The notes beneath the pieces were generated by a model. That model saw only the letters and a program-made list of their open reading frames with translations. It was not told the DNA's origin and searched no databases. A program made the position numbers and the translations under genes. 64,000 nt of DNA from Rhizobium pisi (GTDB lineage: Bacteria > Pseudomonadota > Alphaproteobacteria > Rhizobiales > Rhizobiaceae), in the NCBI RefSeq assembly GCF_003938655.1, contig NZ_RJJT01000012.1, positions 124,001-188,000 on the forward strand. The letters are read 5' to 3'. Each line of letters begins with the position of its first letter. Positions within the stretch are counted from its first letter, which is position 1. This document shows, piece by piece, positions 17,962 to 26,510 of this stretch.

Positions 17962-18035
17962 ATATGGTCAACCAGTTGGCCTATGCCAGAACTGCTACTA
18001 TTTTAACGATTGAACCCTCTGGAAGGCGCACCCCG

Positions 18036-18130
18036 ATGACGACGACGGTAAAATTTCGGAGGCCAAAACCACCTGTCCGAGCTGCTGGCCCGCGTTGAAG
18101 CCGGCGGGGACCGGGGTAATGATCCGGTGG
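18036..18130 (+). pseudogene. Phd/YefM-type antitoxin relic
   Basis: ATG at 18036 opens MTTTVK. After small shifts of frame the sequence continues KISEAK and HLSELLARVEAGGD, the standard N-terminus of Phd/YefM antitoxins. At least two frame changes are needed within 60 bases, and no toxin gene follows. It is dead. Confidence 0.45.
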
Positions 18131-18464
18131 CGCATTATTTTTAGGCAGTTCGCGAAAATCTGTTTCCGGCCAGGACTGGGAGTAATTGCCTTGGCTGCAT
18201 GAACCGCGCCGCGATATTCTCCGGCAGCGAGATTTCCGTGGCGTCATCCCCCACTCCGTGGGGCGCGGGACAATTGTCGCGATGGAGTCCATCGCTGGCT
18301 TTGGGCAGATTCAGCTATTGGTCGCCGAGCTGCAGATTAAATTTCATTAATTGCGAGCGCGTCGATGCTGCTGCAGAGCACGTTGGAGTCGGTAAGAGCC
18401 CGCGGATCTAATAGCGACGGCGCCAGCTGGAGCCAATCGGGTTGCGCTGGCAACTGGATACCGT

Positions 18465-19370
18465 TTACGTCGCCGCGAAGGCGCCCAGCAACTCATCGAC
18501 GGTTTTCCGCATGCCAGTAGTGAGTTGGCGCCCTCGTTGCCAGAACACCACGTAGTGATAGACAGCGCCAGGTTCGAACGGCCTGAACTCCAGCCCGAAT
18601 TGCCGATATTCGCGTGCAATTAGGCTATTGATAATCGAAATCCCGACGCCGGCCGCGACGAAGCCTACGTCGTGGCCGTTCGCGTCGTATTCAACGGCGA
18701 GGTCCGGTTCTACGCCCCTGTACCGCAAGGCATTGATATTCATCTGATGAGCCGCAAACTGGGGTTCTATATCCACCAATGCCTCATCGATTATGTCCTC
18801 TGGCGTGATCACGTCTTTGACGGCCAGCCGATGCCCCGTCTGAAACAGGCAGACGTTCCTGGCCGTGGCGGCCGGCGCCCACTCGAAGGAACGCTCATCG
18901 AGCGGCAGCCGCGAAACTCCCAGATCGGCCCGGCCGTTTAGAACGTGCTCTGCAATCTGCTGGTAGCTGCCCGATCTGATTTGAAACGACAGGTGATTGT
19001 TCTTACGGACAGCTTGGATGGCCCGGGGAATGGCGTTCAGACAGAAAACGCCCGGAGCAGCCAAGCTCAATGAGTCTGCCTCTTCGTTGCGAATGGCAGC
19101 AATCGACTTTTCGATACGGTCGACGCTCTGTAGGGCGCCGTCGACGCTGCGCAACAGATCCCAGGCACGATCCGTCGGTACCAGCCGGTTGTTCTCCCGC
19201 GCAAACAACGCGAGATCAACCTCCAGCTCAAGCTGCCTGATCTGCTGACTGACGGCCGGCTGGGTGATCTTGAGGATCTTTGCGGCATGCCGTTCCGATC
19301 CTGCGCGCAAGACCTCGCGAAAAATCTGGAGCTGCCGGATCGTCACGCCTGTCGTGGTTTTGCCGACCAT
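18465..19370 (-). CDS. LysR-family transcriptional regulator
   Basis: A 301-residue LTTR. The N-terminal winged helix-turn-helix is clear (RQLQIFREVLRAGS, AAKILKITQPAVSQQIRQLE, residues 10-55), followed by the LysR substrate-binding domain. It is divergent from an amino-acid-type ABC operon. Divergent placement and the paired ATAAG-N5-CTTAT palindromes between the two suggest that it controls that operon and itself, with a ligand related to the imported compound. Confidence 0.9.
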   Translation of the reverse strand: MVGKTTTGVTIRQLQIFREVLRAGSERHAAKILKITQPAVSQQIRQLELEVDLALFARENNRLVPTDRAWDLLRSVDGALQSVDRIEKSIAAIRNEEADSLSLAAPGVFCLNAIPRAIQAVRKNNHLSFQIRSGSYQQIAEHVLNGRADLGVSRLPLDERSFEWAPAATARNVCLFQTGHRLAVKDVITPEDIIDEALVDIEPQFAAHQMNINALRYRGVEPDLAVEYDANGHDVGFVAAGVGISIINSLIAREYRQFGLEFRPFEPGAVYHYVVFWQRGRQLTTGMRKTVDELLGAFAAT

Positions 19371-19446
19371 GTTTTCGGTCCTCTGGTTTTGACCGGCCCG
19401 AGCGTCATCGCCAGAGGGTTCTCCGAGGCTGGCGGGGAGACGGCAT

Positions 19447-19461
19447 ATAAGCTGAGCTTAT
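19447..19461. promoter_or_regulatory. LysR-type operator candidate 1
   Basis: The palindrome ATAAGCTGAGCTTAT has the T-N11-A form of LTTR boxes. It lies 77 bases upstream of the lysR start, where an autoregulatory site is expected. A half-site (CTTAT) recurs at about 19479-19483. Confidence 0.55.
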
Positions 19462-19600
19462 CCTAATTAAGAACAGCTTATAAATTGACGGCAAATTGTC
19501 AAAGTATAAATCTCAGGTGAATGCGAATATTACTTGAGATTACAGGTATAAATAATGCCATCTCCGGTAGTATGAAGCGCTTTTTGATGAGAAACCGTAC

Positions 19601-19615
19601 ATAAGGCGACCTTAT
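19601..19615. promoter_or_regulatory. LysR-type operator candidate 2
   Basis: ATAAGGCGACCTTAT shares the arms and spacing of the copy at 19447 (ATAAG-N5-CTTAT). It lies 35 bases before the permease start, close to where RNA polymerase would bind. An imperfect repeat ATCTCA...TGAGAT (about 19511-19541) lies between the two. Confidence 0.5.
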
Positions 19616-19649
19616 TCCGGGATATCCGGATAAGGCGGAGAGGACCTAC

Positions 19650-20309
19650 GTGCTGAGCTTTGCACTTCAATTCTTCAATGGTCTCCAGATCACAGTTTTA
19701 CTGGCGATCGTAAGCGGCGCGCTGGGATCACTTCTTGGTCTGCTTGTCGCCATGGTCAAACTGTCAAAGCTGGGTGTCTCAGCCCTCCTTGGTCAGGCAT
19801 ACACGACGATCGTGCGCGGCCTGCCCGAACTGCTCGTCATTCTCGTCGTCTATTTCGGGGGAACTGCGGCCATCACGGCGCTGACGGGCCGGTATGTCGA
19901 AATCAATGCCTTTGCCGCCGGTATAGCCGCGTTGATGATCGTCTTTGGTGCCTATTGTGCGGAGATTTTCCGCGGTGCGATCATGAGTGTTCCGCGAGGA
20001 CAGGCGGAGGCCGCGCGCAGTCTGGGCCTGAAACCATGGCAGACCTGGTTGTTCGTTATCCTGCCGCAGATGATGCGTGTCGCCCTACCCGCTTACGGTA
20101 ATCTCTGGGCTTCCCTCGTGAAAGATACTTCCCTCGTGTCGGTCATCGGGCTGACCGATATCATGCGTGTGGCCTTTATCGGTGCGGGATCGATGAGGGC
20201 GCCGCTCACGTTCTATCTGGTGGCCTCGGCACTTTATCTAGCCCTCACCAGCATGTCGCTCGCGTCGTTCCGCGCGCTCGAGCGGCGCATCGAGATTCCC
20301 GGCCACTAA
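19650..20309 (+). CDS. Amino-acid-type ABC transporter permease (HisQ-like)
   Basis: A 219-residue permease of the His/Glu/Gln-type family with five hydrophobic helices. The coupling-loop motif is EIFRGAIMSVPRGQAEAARSLG, residues about 109-130, described here by its conserved E-x-FRG...G-x-x-EAA-x-x-LG pattern. The start is GTG at 19650 with GGAGAGGA 6 bases upstream. It pairs with the next gene as the two channel halves. Confidence 0.9.
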   Translation: MLSFALQFFNGLQITVLLAIVSGALGSLLGLLVAMVKLSKLGVSALLGQAYTTIVRGLPELLVILVVYFGGTAAITALTGRYVEINAFAAGIAALMIVFGAYCAEIFRGAIMSVPRGQAEAARSLGLKPWQTWLFVILPQMMRVALPAYGNLWASLVKDTSLVSVIGLTDIMRVAFIGAGSMRAPLTFYLVASALYLALTSMSLASFRALERRIEIPGH

Positions 20310-20321
20310 GGGACCACGGCC

Positions 20322-21119
20322 ATGGACATCAACCTGATCGTCGAAAGCATTTCCGTGCTGGCGCACGGTATTTTCCTAACCCTTTCCGTGACACTTCTAT
20401 CGCTGGTGGTCAGCTTCATACTGTCGGTGCCCCTCAGCCTTCTCAGAGCATCCCCGAACAGAGCCCTCTCGGGATCGGTACTGGCGTATACCTACGTGTT
20501 TCGCGGCACACCATTACTCGTGCAGCTGTTCCTGGTCTATTACGGTCTCAGCCAGCTGACGGTCGTCCGTCAGAGCATCTTCTGGCCGTTGCTGCGTGAA
20601 CCGTTCTGGTGTGCCCTCGCCGCATTCTCTTTGAACAGCACCGCTTATACGACCGAAGTATTCAGGGCAGGCATACTGGCCGTCCCACGCGGCATCACCG
20701 AAGCAGCGCAGGCACTCGGCCTGTCGAGACTGATGCAGATCCGGCTGATCATATTCCCTTTGGCGTTCAGGATGGTACTTCCCTCCTATGCGAACGAAGT
20801 CATTGGCATGGTCAAGGCGAGCTCGCTGGCAAGCACCGTCACGCTCCTTGAGATCACGGGGCTTGCCCGCCGGATGGTCTCGGAGACATTCGCTCCCTAC
20901 GAGGTCTTCCTGGCGGCAGGTCTTCTTTACCTGCTTTTGAACTTCATCGTTTCGGCATTCTTTCGAACGCTAGAGATGCATCTCGCGCACTCGTCCACCA
21001 GCAATTCAAGGAACATCAAAGAGGGCCCAAAGTCTTCGAAGCTCTGGCCTCTTAGACAGGCCATAGACAAGCGAGCCCACACAAAACCGGGCGATCAACC
21101 ATCCATCCGTTCATTATAA
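20322..21119 (+). CDS. Amino-acid-type ABC transporter permease (HisM-like)
   Basis: A 265-residue second permease with the E-VFRAGI...PRGITEAAQALGLS coupling loop. It begins 12 bases after the first permease. The last ~45 residues form a basic, hydrophilic tail beyond the usual end of the family (SSTSNSRNIKEG onward), perhaps read-through into formerly non-coding DNA. The importer's ATPase gene, which normally lies next to such permeases, is absent here. Confidence 0.88.
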   Translation: MDINLIVESISVLAHGIFLTLSVTLLSLVVSFILSVPLSLLRASPNRALSGSVLAYTYVFRGTPLLVQLFLVYYGLSQLTVVRQSIFWPLLREPFWCALAAFSLNSTAYTTEVFRAGILAVPRGITEAAQALGLSRLMQIRLIIFPLAFRMVLPSYANEVIGMVKASSLASTVTLLEITGLARRMVSETFAPYEVFLAAGLLYLLLNFIVSAFFRTLEMHLAHSSTSNSRNIKEGPKSSKLWPLRQAIDKRAHTKPGDQPSIRSL

Positions 21120-21134
21120 AAAGGGAAACAGCAA

Positions 21135-21980
21135 ATGCTCAAGTCCATACTCCTAGTATCGCTCATCGCTCTCACGGGCCAGACTGCCGCCCAGGCCATG
21201 GATCGCAAAGTGCTTATGATTGCGACTGAAGGCGCCTCTCCGCCCTGGGACATGATCGATACGGAAGGAAAGCTGGTCGGCTACGACATAGATGTCGGCA
21301 CAGAATTATGCCGACGCATCGCAGTCGAATGCAAGTTCGTCGCTCAGGACTGGGATGGGATCATCCCGGCGCTGACCGTCGGCAAGTTCGACGCGATCAT
21401 GTCCGGCATGGCGATCACGGAAAAGCGCAGGAGATCTATTGCCTTTTCGCGACCCTATGCCGGCGGCTTCAACCAGCTGGTGATGCGAAAGGACCTTCAG
21501 CTCCCGGCAACGGACACGAAGGCCAAAATCAACCTCACAAACGTTGGCGCAGAGCAACAGGCAATCCTCGGGCAGCTCCAATCAGCACTTTCCGGCAAGA
21601 CTTTGGGCGTTCTCAGGTCCTCCAATTCCGAAGCCGTCCTCAACGAGCTCTTCGGCAAAGTTGCAACGATCCGGAGCTACGACACCCAGGACAATCTCCA
21701 TCTGGATCTCGCCGCAGGCCGCATCGATGGCGGCCTTGCCGACTATTTCACATGGAAGACGTTTCTTGATGGTAAGGATGGCGAGACAGCGGCCTTCTAC
21801 GGTCCGGAACTGTCAGGCGGACTGTGGGGGCCAGGCGTTGGGGTCGGCATCCGCAAAGAAGATACCGATCTGGTCGCGGCCTTCGACAAGGCTATCGATG
21901 ACGGCGTCAGAGACGGAACACTGAGAGCGCTTAGTCTGAAATGGTTCGGAATCGATATCTCCCCATCCGCGACGCCGTGA
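21135..21980 (+). CDS. Amino-acid-type ABC substrate-binding protein (family 3)
   Basis: A 281-residue periplasmic binding protein with a signal peptide (cleavage near AAQA-MD). SBP family 3 features are visible: GASPPWDMIDTEGKLVGYDIDVG, then WDGIIPALTVGKFDAIMSGMAIT and RRRSIAFSRPY, all residues about 33-115. These make the ligand cleft that recognises the alpha-amino and carboxyl groups in polar amino acids or opines. AAGGGAAA precedes the ATG. It is third in the operon, and the CapA-like gene follows. Confidence 0.9.
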   Translation: MLKSILLVSLIALTGQTAAQAMDRKVLMIATEGASPPWDMIDTEGKLVGYDIDVGTELCRRIAVECKFVAQDWDGIIPALTVGKFDAIMSGMAITEKRRRSIAFSRPYAGGFNQLVMRKDLQLPATDTKAKINLTNVGAEQQAILGQLQSALSGKTLGVLRSSNSEAVLNELFGKVATIRSYDTQDNLHLDLAAGRIDGGLADYFTWKTFLDGKDGETAAFYGPELSGGLWGPGVGVGIRKEDTDLVAAFDKAIDDGVRDGTLRALSLKWFGIDISPSATP

Positions 21981-22086
21981 ACCGGCGCGACGCTTGACCG
22001 GATGGAGAGATTTGTCGGGCGCCAACCACTGGAACCGGCATCAGGACTGCCGGTTTGAATCCCAATTGAACATCGCAGGTAAACCG

Positions 22087-23319
22087 ATGCCTTCCACTTT
22101 TACCGTGGCCATGACGGGCCAGTCGCTAATCCATCACGATGTCAGAACTTGCCGGGATCCCGGCTTTCTGCAAATCGTGGACGTCCTGAAAAAGGCCGAT
22201 GTCGCCTTCACCAACTTCGAAGGCACCATCCTGGGGCGGCACGGTGGCTCTCCCATGAAAGGTTCATATTTCGGGTATTCCGACCCCTTTGTCCTGGATG
22301 CCCTGAAGCAAATGGGCTTCAACGCCCTGGCGCTCTCCAACAACCATGCTTTCGATCTTGGCCCACCAGGTATTATGTCTACGCTCGAGGAGGTTCGTGT
22401 CCACGGATTTCTCCATGCCGGTATTGGTATTGACCGCGATCATGCCGCGGCGCCAGGTGCGGCCACGTTCGGCAGCCGACATATAGCCTTGCTGGCAATG
22501 GATGCCGGCCCTGGACCTCGAAACATGTATGCAGAGAACGCGCGCAACCGCCGTCCGTCCAGACCCGGTGTGAACCAATTGGACGTGACCAGGATCTTCG
22601 AGGCGGATCAAGCCATATTCGACATGCTGGAAACCATTCAGGCGACGTTTCAAAGCTCCAAGCTGGAACGGGCAAACTATGCCCAGCCCGATGATCCTCC
22701 AATCCTAGACAATGACAAGGAAGTCGACTTTTACGGTACCATTTTCCGGCGCTCCGACGCCAACCGGCGTGTTATCGCGATTGATCCTGAAAGTGCTTCA
22801 AACCAGCTGGCGGCAATTGCAAAGGCCAGCTCTCGCGGGCAATTCGTTATCGCCTATCTGCACCATCATCACTGGGAGCCGAACTGGCGCGACGTGCCGG
22901 ACTGGGTCAGGGCATTCGCCCATGCCTGTATTGATGCCGGTGCCCACGCCTTCGTCAGCCACGGGACACCGGTCCTGCAGCCAATCGAGATCTACAACCG
23001 CACCCCAGTCTTCTACGGTCTTGGGAACTTCTTCTTCCACACCGAAAAGGGTGAAACCGAATGGAGTTCGCCAGACGTCTGGAAGAGCGTGGTCGCCACA
23101 TGCATCTTCGACGCGGCAGGATCCTTGAAGATCGACCTTCTGCCCATCGTACTCGGCGGAGAACAGATCGACCGGCTAGACTTCCATCAGCGTCATGTAC
23201 CGATTGCAGCGTTCGGCAAGACAGGAGAGCAGATCATCGATGATCTCGCCAAGCGCTCGGCCGAATTTGGCACGCTCATCGAGCGCAACGGTCCCTTAGG
23301 CAGAATTCATGTTGCCTGA
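22087..23319 (+). CDS. CapA-like phosphoesterase family protein
   Basis: A 410-residue member of the CapA/PgsA calcineurin-like group. Metal-site motifs are readable: the TGQS start strand, NFEG, SNNHAFDLG, the HHHHWEPNW segment and SHGTPVLQ, ending VFYGLGNFFF. The start MPSTFTVAMTG at 22087 is preferred, since the extension to 21994 adds an unrelated stretch. No signal peptide is visible, so unlike capsule CapA proteins it may be cytoplasmic. It follows the binding protein by ~100 bases. It may process the imported compound, perhaps a gamma-linked amino acid derivative, but this is inference. Confidence 0.72.
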   Translation: MPSTFTVAMTGQSLIHHDVRTCRDPGFLQIVDVLKKADVAFTNFEGTILGRHGGSPMKGSYFGYSDPFVLDALKQMGFNALALSNNHAFDLGPPGIMSTLEEVRVHGFLHAGIGIDRDHAAAPGAATFGSRHIALLAMDAGPGPRNMYAENARNRRPSRPGVNQLDVTRIFEADQAIFDMLETIQATFQSSKLERANYAQPDDPPILDNDKEVDFYGTIFRRSDANRRVIAIDPESASNQLAAIAKASSRGQFVIAYLHHHHWEPNWRDVPDWVRAFAHACIDAGAHAFVSHGTPVLQPIEIYNRTPVFYGLGNFFFHTEKGETEWSSPDVWKSVVATCIFDAAGSLKIDLLPIVLGGEQIDRLDFHQRHVPIAAFGKTGEQIIDDLAKRSAEFGTLIERNGPLGRIHVA

Positions 23320-23376
23320 AGGCAGACACGGAAACATGAGGCCGCCTGCTTAAAATCTGCGGGCATCACCGGGCGA

Positions 23377-23856
23377 TCAATCTTCGTCGGCTTTATCCTC
23401 ATCTCCGGCAATTGCCCTAATTACCGCCAGCGTGCGAGTCCTGAGTTTGGGCGGAAGACGAAGTATCTCCTCGACAAAGCGGCGTCCTTCCGCGGTGGCG
23501 AGATAAGCGATCCGCTCATCTGCCTCGGGAGCGATCGTCACCCCCTCCCCTGATCCTGGTTGCGGCAGCCCATCGAAGAAGCAGCCCACCGGCACATTCA
23601 AACGCCTGGCGATCTCATAGAGCATCGACGCACTGATGCGGTTCTTCCCATTCTCATATTTCTGGACCTGCTGGTAGCTCAGGCCAACTTTTTGGCCGAG
23701 TTCGGTTTGCGACAGGTTGGAATGAACCCGCCTAATGCGAAGCTGTTGGCCCACATGGATATCGACCGGATGCGTCGCTCGATTGCTCTCCTCTTCAGCC
23801 CGAAACACGTTGCGCGGAGAGTTGATCGCTAACCGCTTTGCCACCCGATCATGCAT
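23377..23856 (-). CDS. XRE-family transcriptional regulator
   Basis: A 159-residue protein. The helix-turn-helix of the Cro/CI type is IRRVHSNLSQTELGQKVGLSYQQVQKYENGKNRISASMLYEIARRL, about residues 36-82, described by its key S-Q-x-x-L...Q-x-x-QKYE-x-G core. The C-terminal half (PEADERIAYLATAEGRRFVEEI) is helical. Such proteins are common in rhizobia. The start MHDRVAK has GGAGAT upstream. It is divergent from the small XRE gene at 24013, and a damaged copy of the whole pair follows. Confidence 0.85.
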   Translation of the reverse strand: MHDRVAKRLAINSPRNVFRAEEESNRATHPVDIHVGQQLRIRRVHSNLSQTELGQKVGLSYQQVQKYENGKNRISASMLYEIARRLNVPVGCFFDGLPQPGSGEGVTIAPEADERIAYLATAEGRRFVEEILRLPPKLRTRTLAVIRAIAGDEDKADED

Positions 23857-24012
23857 TGCTGTGTATCTCCAAGTCAGAGAGGCTCGTGCTTTCCAGTGCC
23901 GACCGCCCCCGGTGAGAGAGGCCAATCTTCGGCAAATTTCGCGCCTGGCTAGAATTAATTAGGGACTATCAGTCCGTCGATTGTCAAGCCGCCAATATGC
24001 ATTTGTTACACG

Positions 24013-24279
24013 ATGGACGTGCGGCGGACCATCGGCTGGAATCTAAGGCGACTGCGAGTGGATAGAGGCCTCTCCCAAGAGCGTTTGGCATTGGAGGCCG
24101 AAATTGACCGTTCTTACGTTGGGCGGGTCGAAAGAGGCAGAGAAAACGTTACCGTTGCGACATTGGAAGCCTTCGCAAAAGTCTTATCAGTAAGTGTTTC
24201 TGAGCTGTTTGCGGAGATCGACCCAAAAGACGCGCGGCCGCAATCACTTCGTTCTGGGCGGAAGCGAAAGGTTTCCTGA
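24013..24279 (+). CDS. Small XRE-family regulator
   Basis: An 88-residue protein that is almost entirely one helix-turn-helix (NLRRLRVDRGLSQERLALEAE, then SYVGRVERGRENVT). It ends in a short basic tail (RSGRKRKVS). It is divergent from the XRE gene ending at 23377, with 156 bases between starts. A diverged copy lies at 24803. Confidence 0.8.
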   Translation: MDVRRTIGWNLRRLRVDRGLSQERLALEAEIDRSYVGRVERGRENVTVATLEAFAKVLSVSVSELFAEIDPKDARPQSLRSGRKRKVS

Positions 24280-24292
24280 TCTACCGGCGACA

Positions 24293-24658
24293 CTATTCCG
24301 CGAGGTGGCAGATAAGCGATACGCTCATCTGCCTCGGGCGCGATAGTAGTCCCAAACCCGGTTGCGGCAACCCATCGAAGAAGCAGCCCACTGGCACATT
24401 CAAACCGCTGTCAATCTCATAGAGCATCGACGCACTGATGCGGTTCTTGCAACTTTCGTATTTCTGGACCTGCTGGTACCTCAGGCCAACTTTCTGGCCG
24501 AGTTCGGCTTGCGGCAGGTTGGAATGAACCCGCCTGATCCGAAGCTGCTGGCCTAAATGGACATCGAGCGCGTGCGTCGCCTGATTGCTCTCCTCTTTAG
24601 CCCGGAATACGCTGCCCTCAGAGCTGCTCGCGAACCGCTTTGCCACCCGATCATGCAT
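24293..24658 (-). pseudogene. Broken duplicate of the XRE regulator at 23377
   Basis: The first ~100 residues are near-identical to the 23377-23856 product (MHDRVAKRFAS..., QQLRIRRVHSNLPQAELGQKVGLRYQQVQKYE). After GLPQPG a single-base shift derails the frame; the other frame still reads TTIAPEADERIAYLP. Matching then stops at about 24293, so the C-terminal 45 residues are missing. Aligned bases between the copies look roughly 90% identical by eye. Changes in conserved HTH positions (S to P, S to R, N to S, G to C) suggest it decayed after duplication. Confidence 0.75.
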
Positions 24659-24802
24659 TGCGCTTCCCTTCCTCTGAGAGACGCCCCTTGCCTAATATCT
24701 TTCATAGCGTTAATCCATGGAATATATTCGACATATTGGCTTTTTGAGTTCCAAAAACGCTTCATTTGGCACCTTCGCTTCTCGTTAATACGCCCATTGT
24801 GC

Positions 24803-25165
24803 ATGGACAATCGTGCACGCGTCGCGTGGAATTTGCGACATCACAGGTCGGCGCAGAAGATTACGCAGGAAGCGCGTGTCGATAGGACCGTGATCAGTGA
24901 TTTGGAGAGAGGAAAATATAACGTCTCTATTGATTTGCTGGACCGCCTCGCGGACGCCCTTTCAATAGATATCTCACATTTTTTTGGAACCGTTGCCCGG
25001 AGAGAGACCGCGCCCGATCAAGGCCGGAAGAAAGCCGAAGGTCTGATGTCAGAGGCAGGAAATAGCTTGCATCAAAAACGGACGTTTGTCGCCAAATTGG
25101 TGCCTACGAATATGCCCACTCGGGATCGCTCACGCTCACTAGCCCTTCATTTTGGCGGGTCTTGA
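24803..25165 (+). CDS. Small XRE-family regulator, diverged copy
   Basis: A 120-residue protein with an HTH of the same kind as the 24013 gene (VAWNLRHHRSAQKITQEARVDRTVISDLERGKYNVSIDLLDRLADAL, residues ~8-54, core ITQEARVDRTVISDLERG). The last ~45 residues resemble nothing in the first copy. The 3' end overlaps the next gene, which is on the opposite strand, by 62 bases, so the native stop may have been lost by the rearrangement that formed this junction. Confidence 0.65.
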   Translation: MDNRARVAWNLRHHRSAQKITQEARVDRTVISDLERGKYNVSIDLLDRLADALSIDISHFFGTVARRETAPDQGRKKAEGLMSEAGNSLHQKRTFVAKLVPTNMPTRDRSRSLALHFGGS

Positions 25166-26510
25166 AACAGGCCCATAAGGGATCGCCCACGAAACTGTCG
25201 AGGGCACCGCAGGCATCCTCCAGTGACAGACTTCCATATTTCCTGAGCACTGCCTGAATATTGCCCGGCCCCAGCGTATCGAGCTCCGAGAAGGGTTCGG
25301 CGTCCTCCAGCAGCACGCGATGTCCCCATATGCCCGGTTTTCGGTCGGCGGCGATCGTGGTGCGCAACTCGTAATCTCCGCTCATAGCGAGCGCACGACA
25401 AAAGACATAGCGCATGAGGGGGTAGTACACAGTATGCCGACTGCCGCCGAGGACACGTACGCCGGGTAATATCGCCATGACGATGAACATCAAGTACAGG
25501 TTCGGGATAATCTTGCGGGACTGCAGCGCCTCGATCACGGCATCCGCAGCGAATTCGAGCGAGAAATCCTCCCCTCCTTTTGCCTCAAGCCGGGAATCCG
25601 CCAGCCGCAACGGAAAGAGGTGGCCGCGATCGCTGCCCCAAAACAGGTCCGTCGTGTTCTTGAACCAGCCCTGCCAATGACTGTCGGCAAGAGCCTCGGT
25701 GGAGGATAGCAGACACTGCACAAACCCACTCATCCCAAAAAAATTTCGGGCGAGCCAGGATGATTCATCTTGAAGATGCTCGACCACGAGGTCGGCCACA
25801 TCTTCATCATCGATTTGCAGGAAATCGATGCCCGGATCGAAATATCGGTTCCACAGGGATGCATTAGCCTGCTTGATCGCCAGCGCAGCCGACGGAAACT
25901 CGCCTTGCGGCAGTTCGGAGCGCAGCCGCGCAACCAGATCTCCGTCCTGGGCGCGCTCGACGTTTTTGAGGGCGAAGCGATAAGGGCCATTTTGCGCGAG
26001 AACGCTGTAGGGGATCATCTGGCTCCGGCTTAGCCCGAAAACGTTGATCGCATCGCCACCGAGTTTTAGCCAACCGGGCCCCTTCCGACCCCTCTCGACG
26101 AATTTGACTGTCGATACCGCATAAGAGACATAGGCCGAACGGCGATGCGCGCTCACTCCCATCAGACTGAAGAGATGCGTGTAATAGGCGTCCGGCTCGA
26201 TTACCAAATGCAGGTGCGGGCCGGCTTGCATGACGGGAGCATTGGCGAACTCCGCCGCAATGTAACTGGCCCGGTGGTCCGCGAACCCCGCATTCCTGGC
26301 CGCCCCGCGGATACATCGCTGAAGGAGAGACAGCGCGTGGCGCCGGGTATCACAGCTGCTTGCAGGCGGCTCGGCGTGGAACGCGGCTCGAGCATAATCC
26401 GCCAGGCTCCGTCGCCGGATATCGGCAATCCACGGAAACAGGGAACTGATCAATTCCAACACGTCATGCTTCGAAACCGCTGGAACGTCAGCATCTGTGG
26501 GCCCGGTCAT
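25104..26510 (-). CDS. Unknown protein coupled to an MFS exporter
   Basis: A 468-residue protein without signal peptide. The hydrophobic patch NLYLMFIVMAILPGVRVLGG lies around residues 340-360. The N-terminal part is rich in short helices (SLADYARAAFHAE, HALSLLQRCIRGAARNAG). I recognise no catalytic motif. The start overlaps the MFS stop by four bases (ATGA), so the two are translationally coupled. A biosynthetic role for the exported compound is possible but not shown. The 3' end overlaps the convergent XRE gene. Confidence 0.65.
   Translation of the reverse strand: MTGPTDADVPAVSKHDVLELISSLFPWIADIRRRSLADYARAAFHAEPPASSCDTRRHALSLLQRCIRGAARNAGFADHRASYIAAEFANAPVMQAGPHLHLVIEPDAYYTHLFSLMGVSAHRRSAYVSYAVSTVKFVERGRKGPGWLKLGGDAINVFGLSRSQMIPYSVLAQNGPYRFALKNVERAQDGDLVARLRSELPQGEFPSAALAIKQANASLWNRYFDPGIDFLQIDDEDVADLVVEHLQDESSWLARNFFGMSGFVQCLLSSTEALADSHWQGWFKNTTDLFWGSDRGHLFPLRLADSRLEAKGGEDFSLEFAADAVIEALQSRKIIPNLYLMFIVMAILPGVRVLGGSRHTVYYPLMRYVFCRALAMSGDYELRTTIAADRKPGIWGHRVLLEDAEPFSELDTLGPGNIQAVLRKYGSLSLEDACGALDSFVGDPLWACFKTRQNEGLVSVSDPEWAYS

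Larger units (their letters stand above)
16983..18464. other. Relic zone without an intact gene
   Basis: About 1.5 kb holds only decayed fragments: a YCII-like piece, an ScpB-like piece and a Phd-like antitoxin piece (listed separately) plus a 12-base inverted repeat at 17931-17961. The fragments come from unrelated families and face both ways, as at a repeatedly rearranged junction. Confidence 0.6.
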
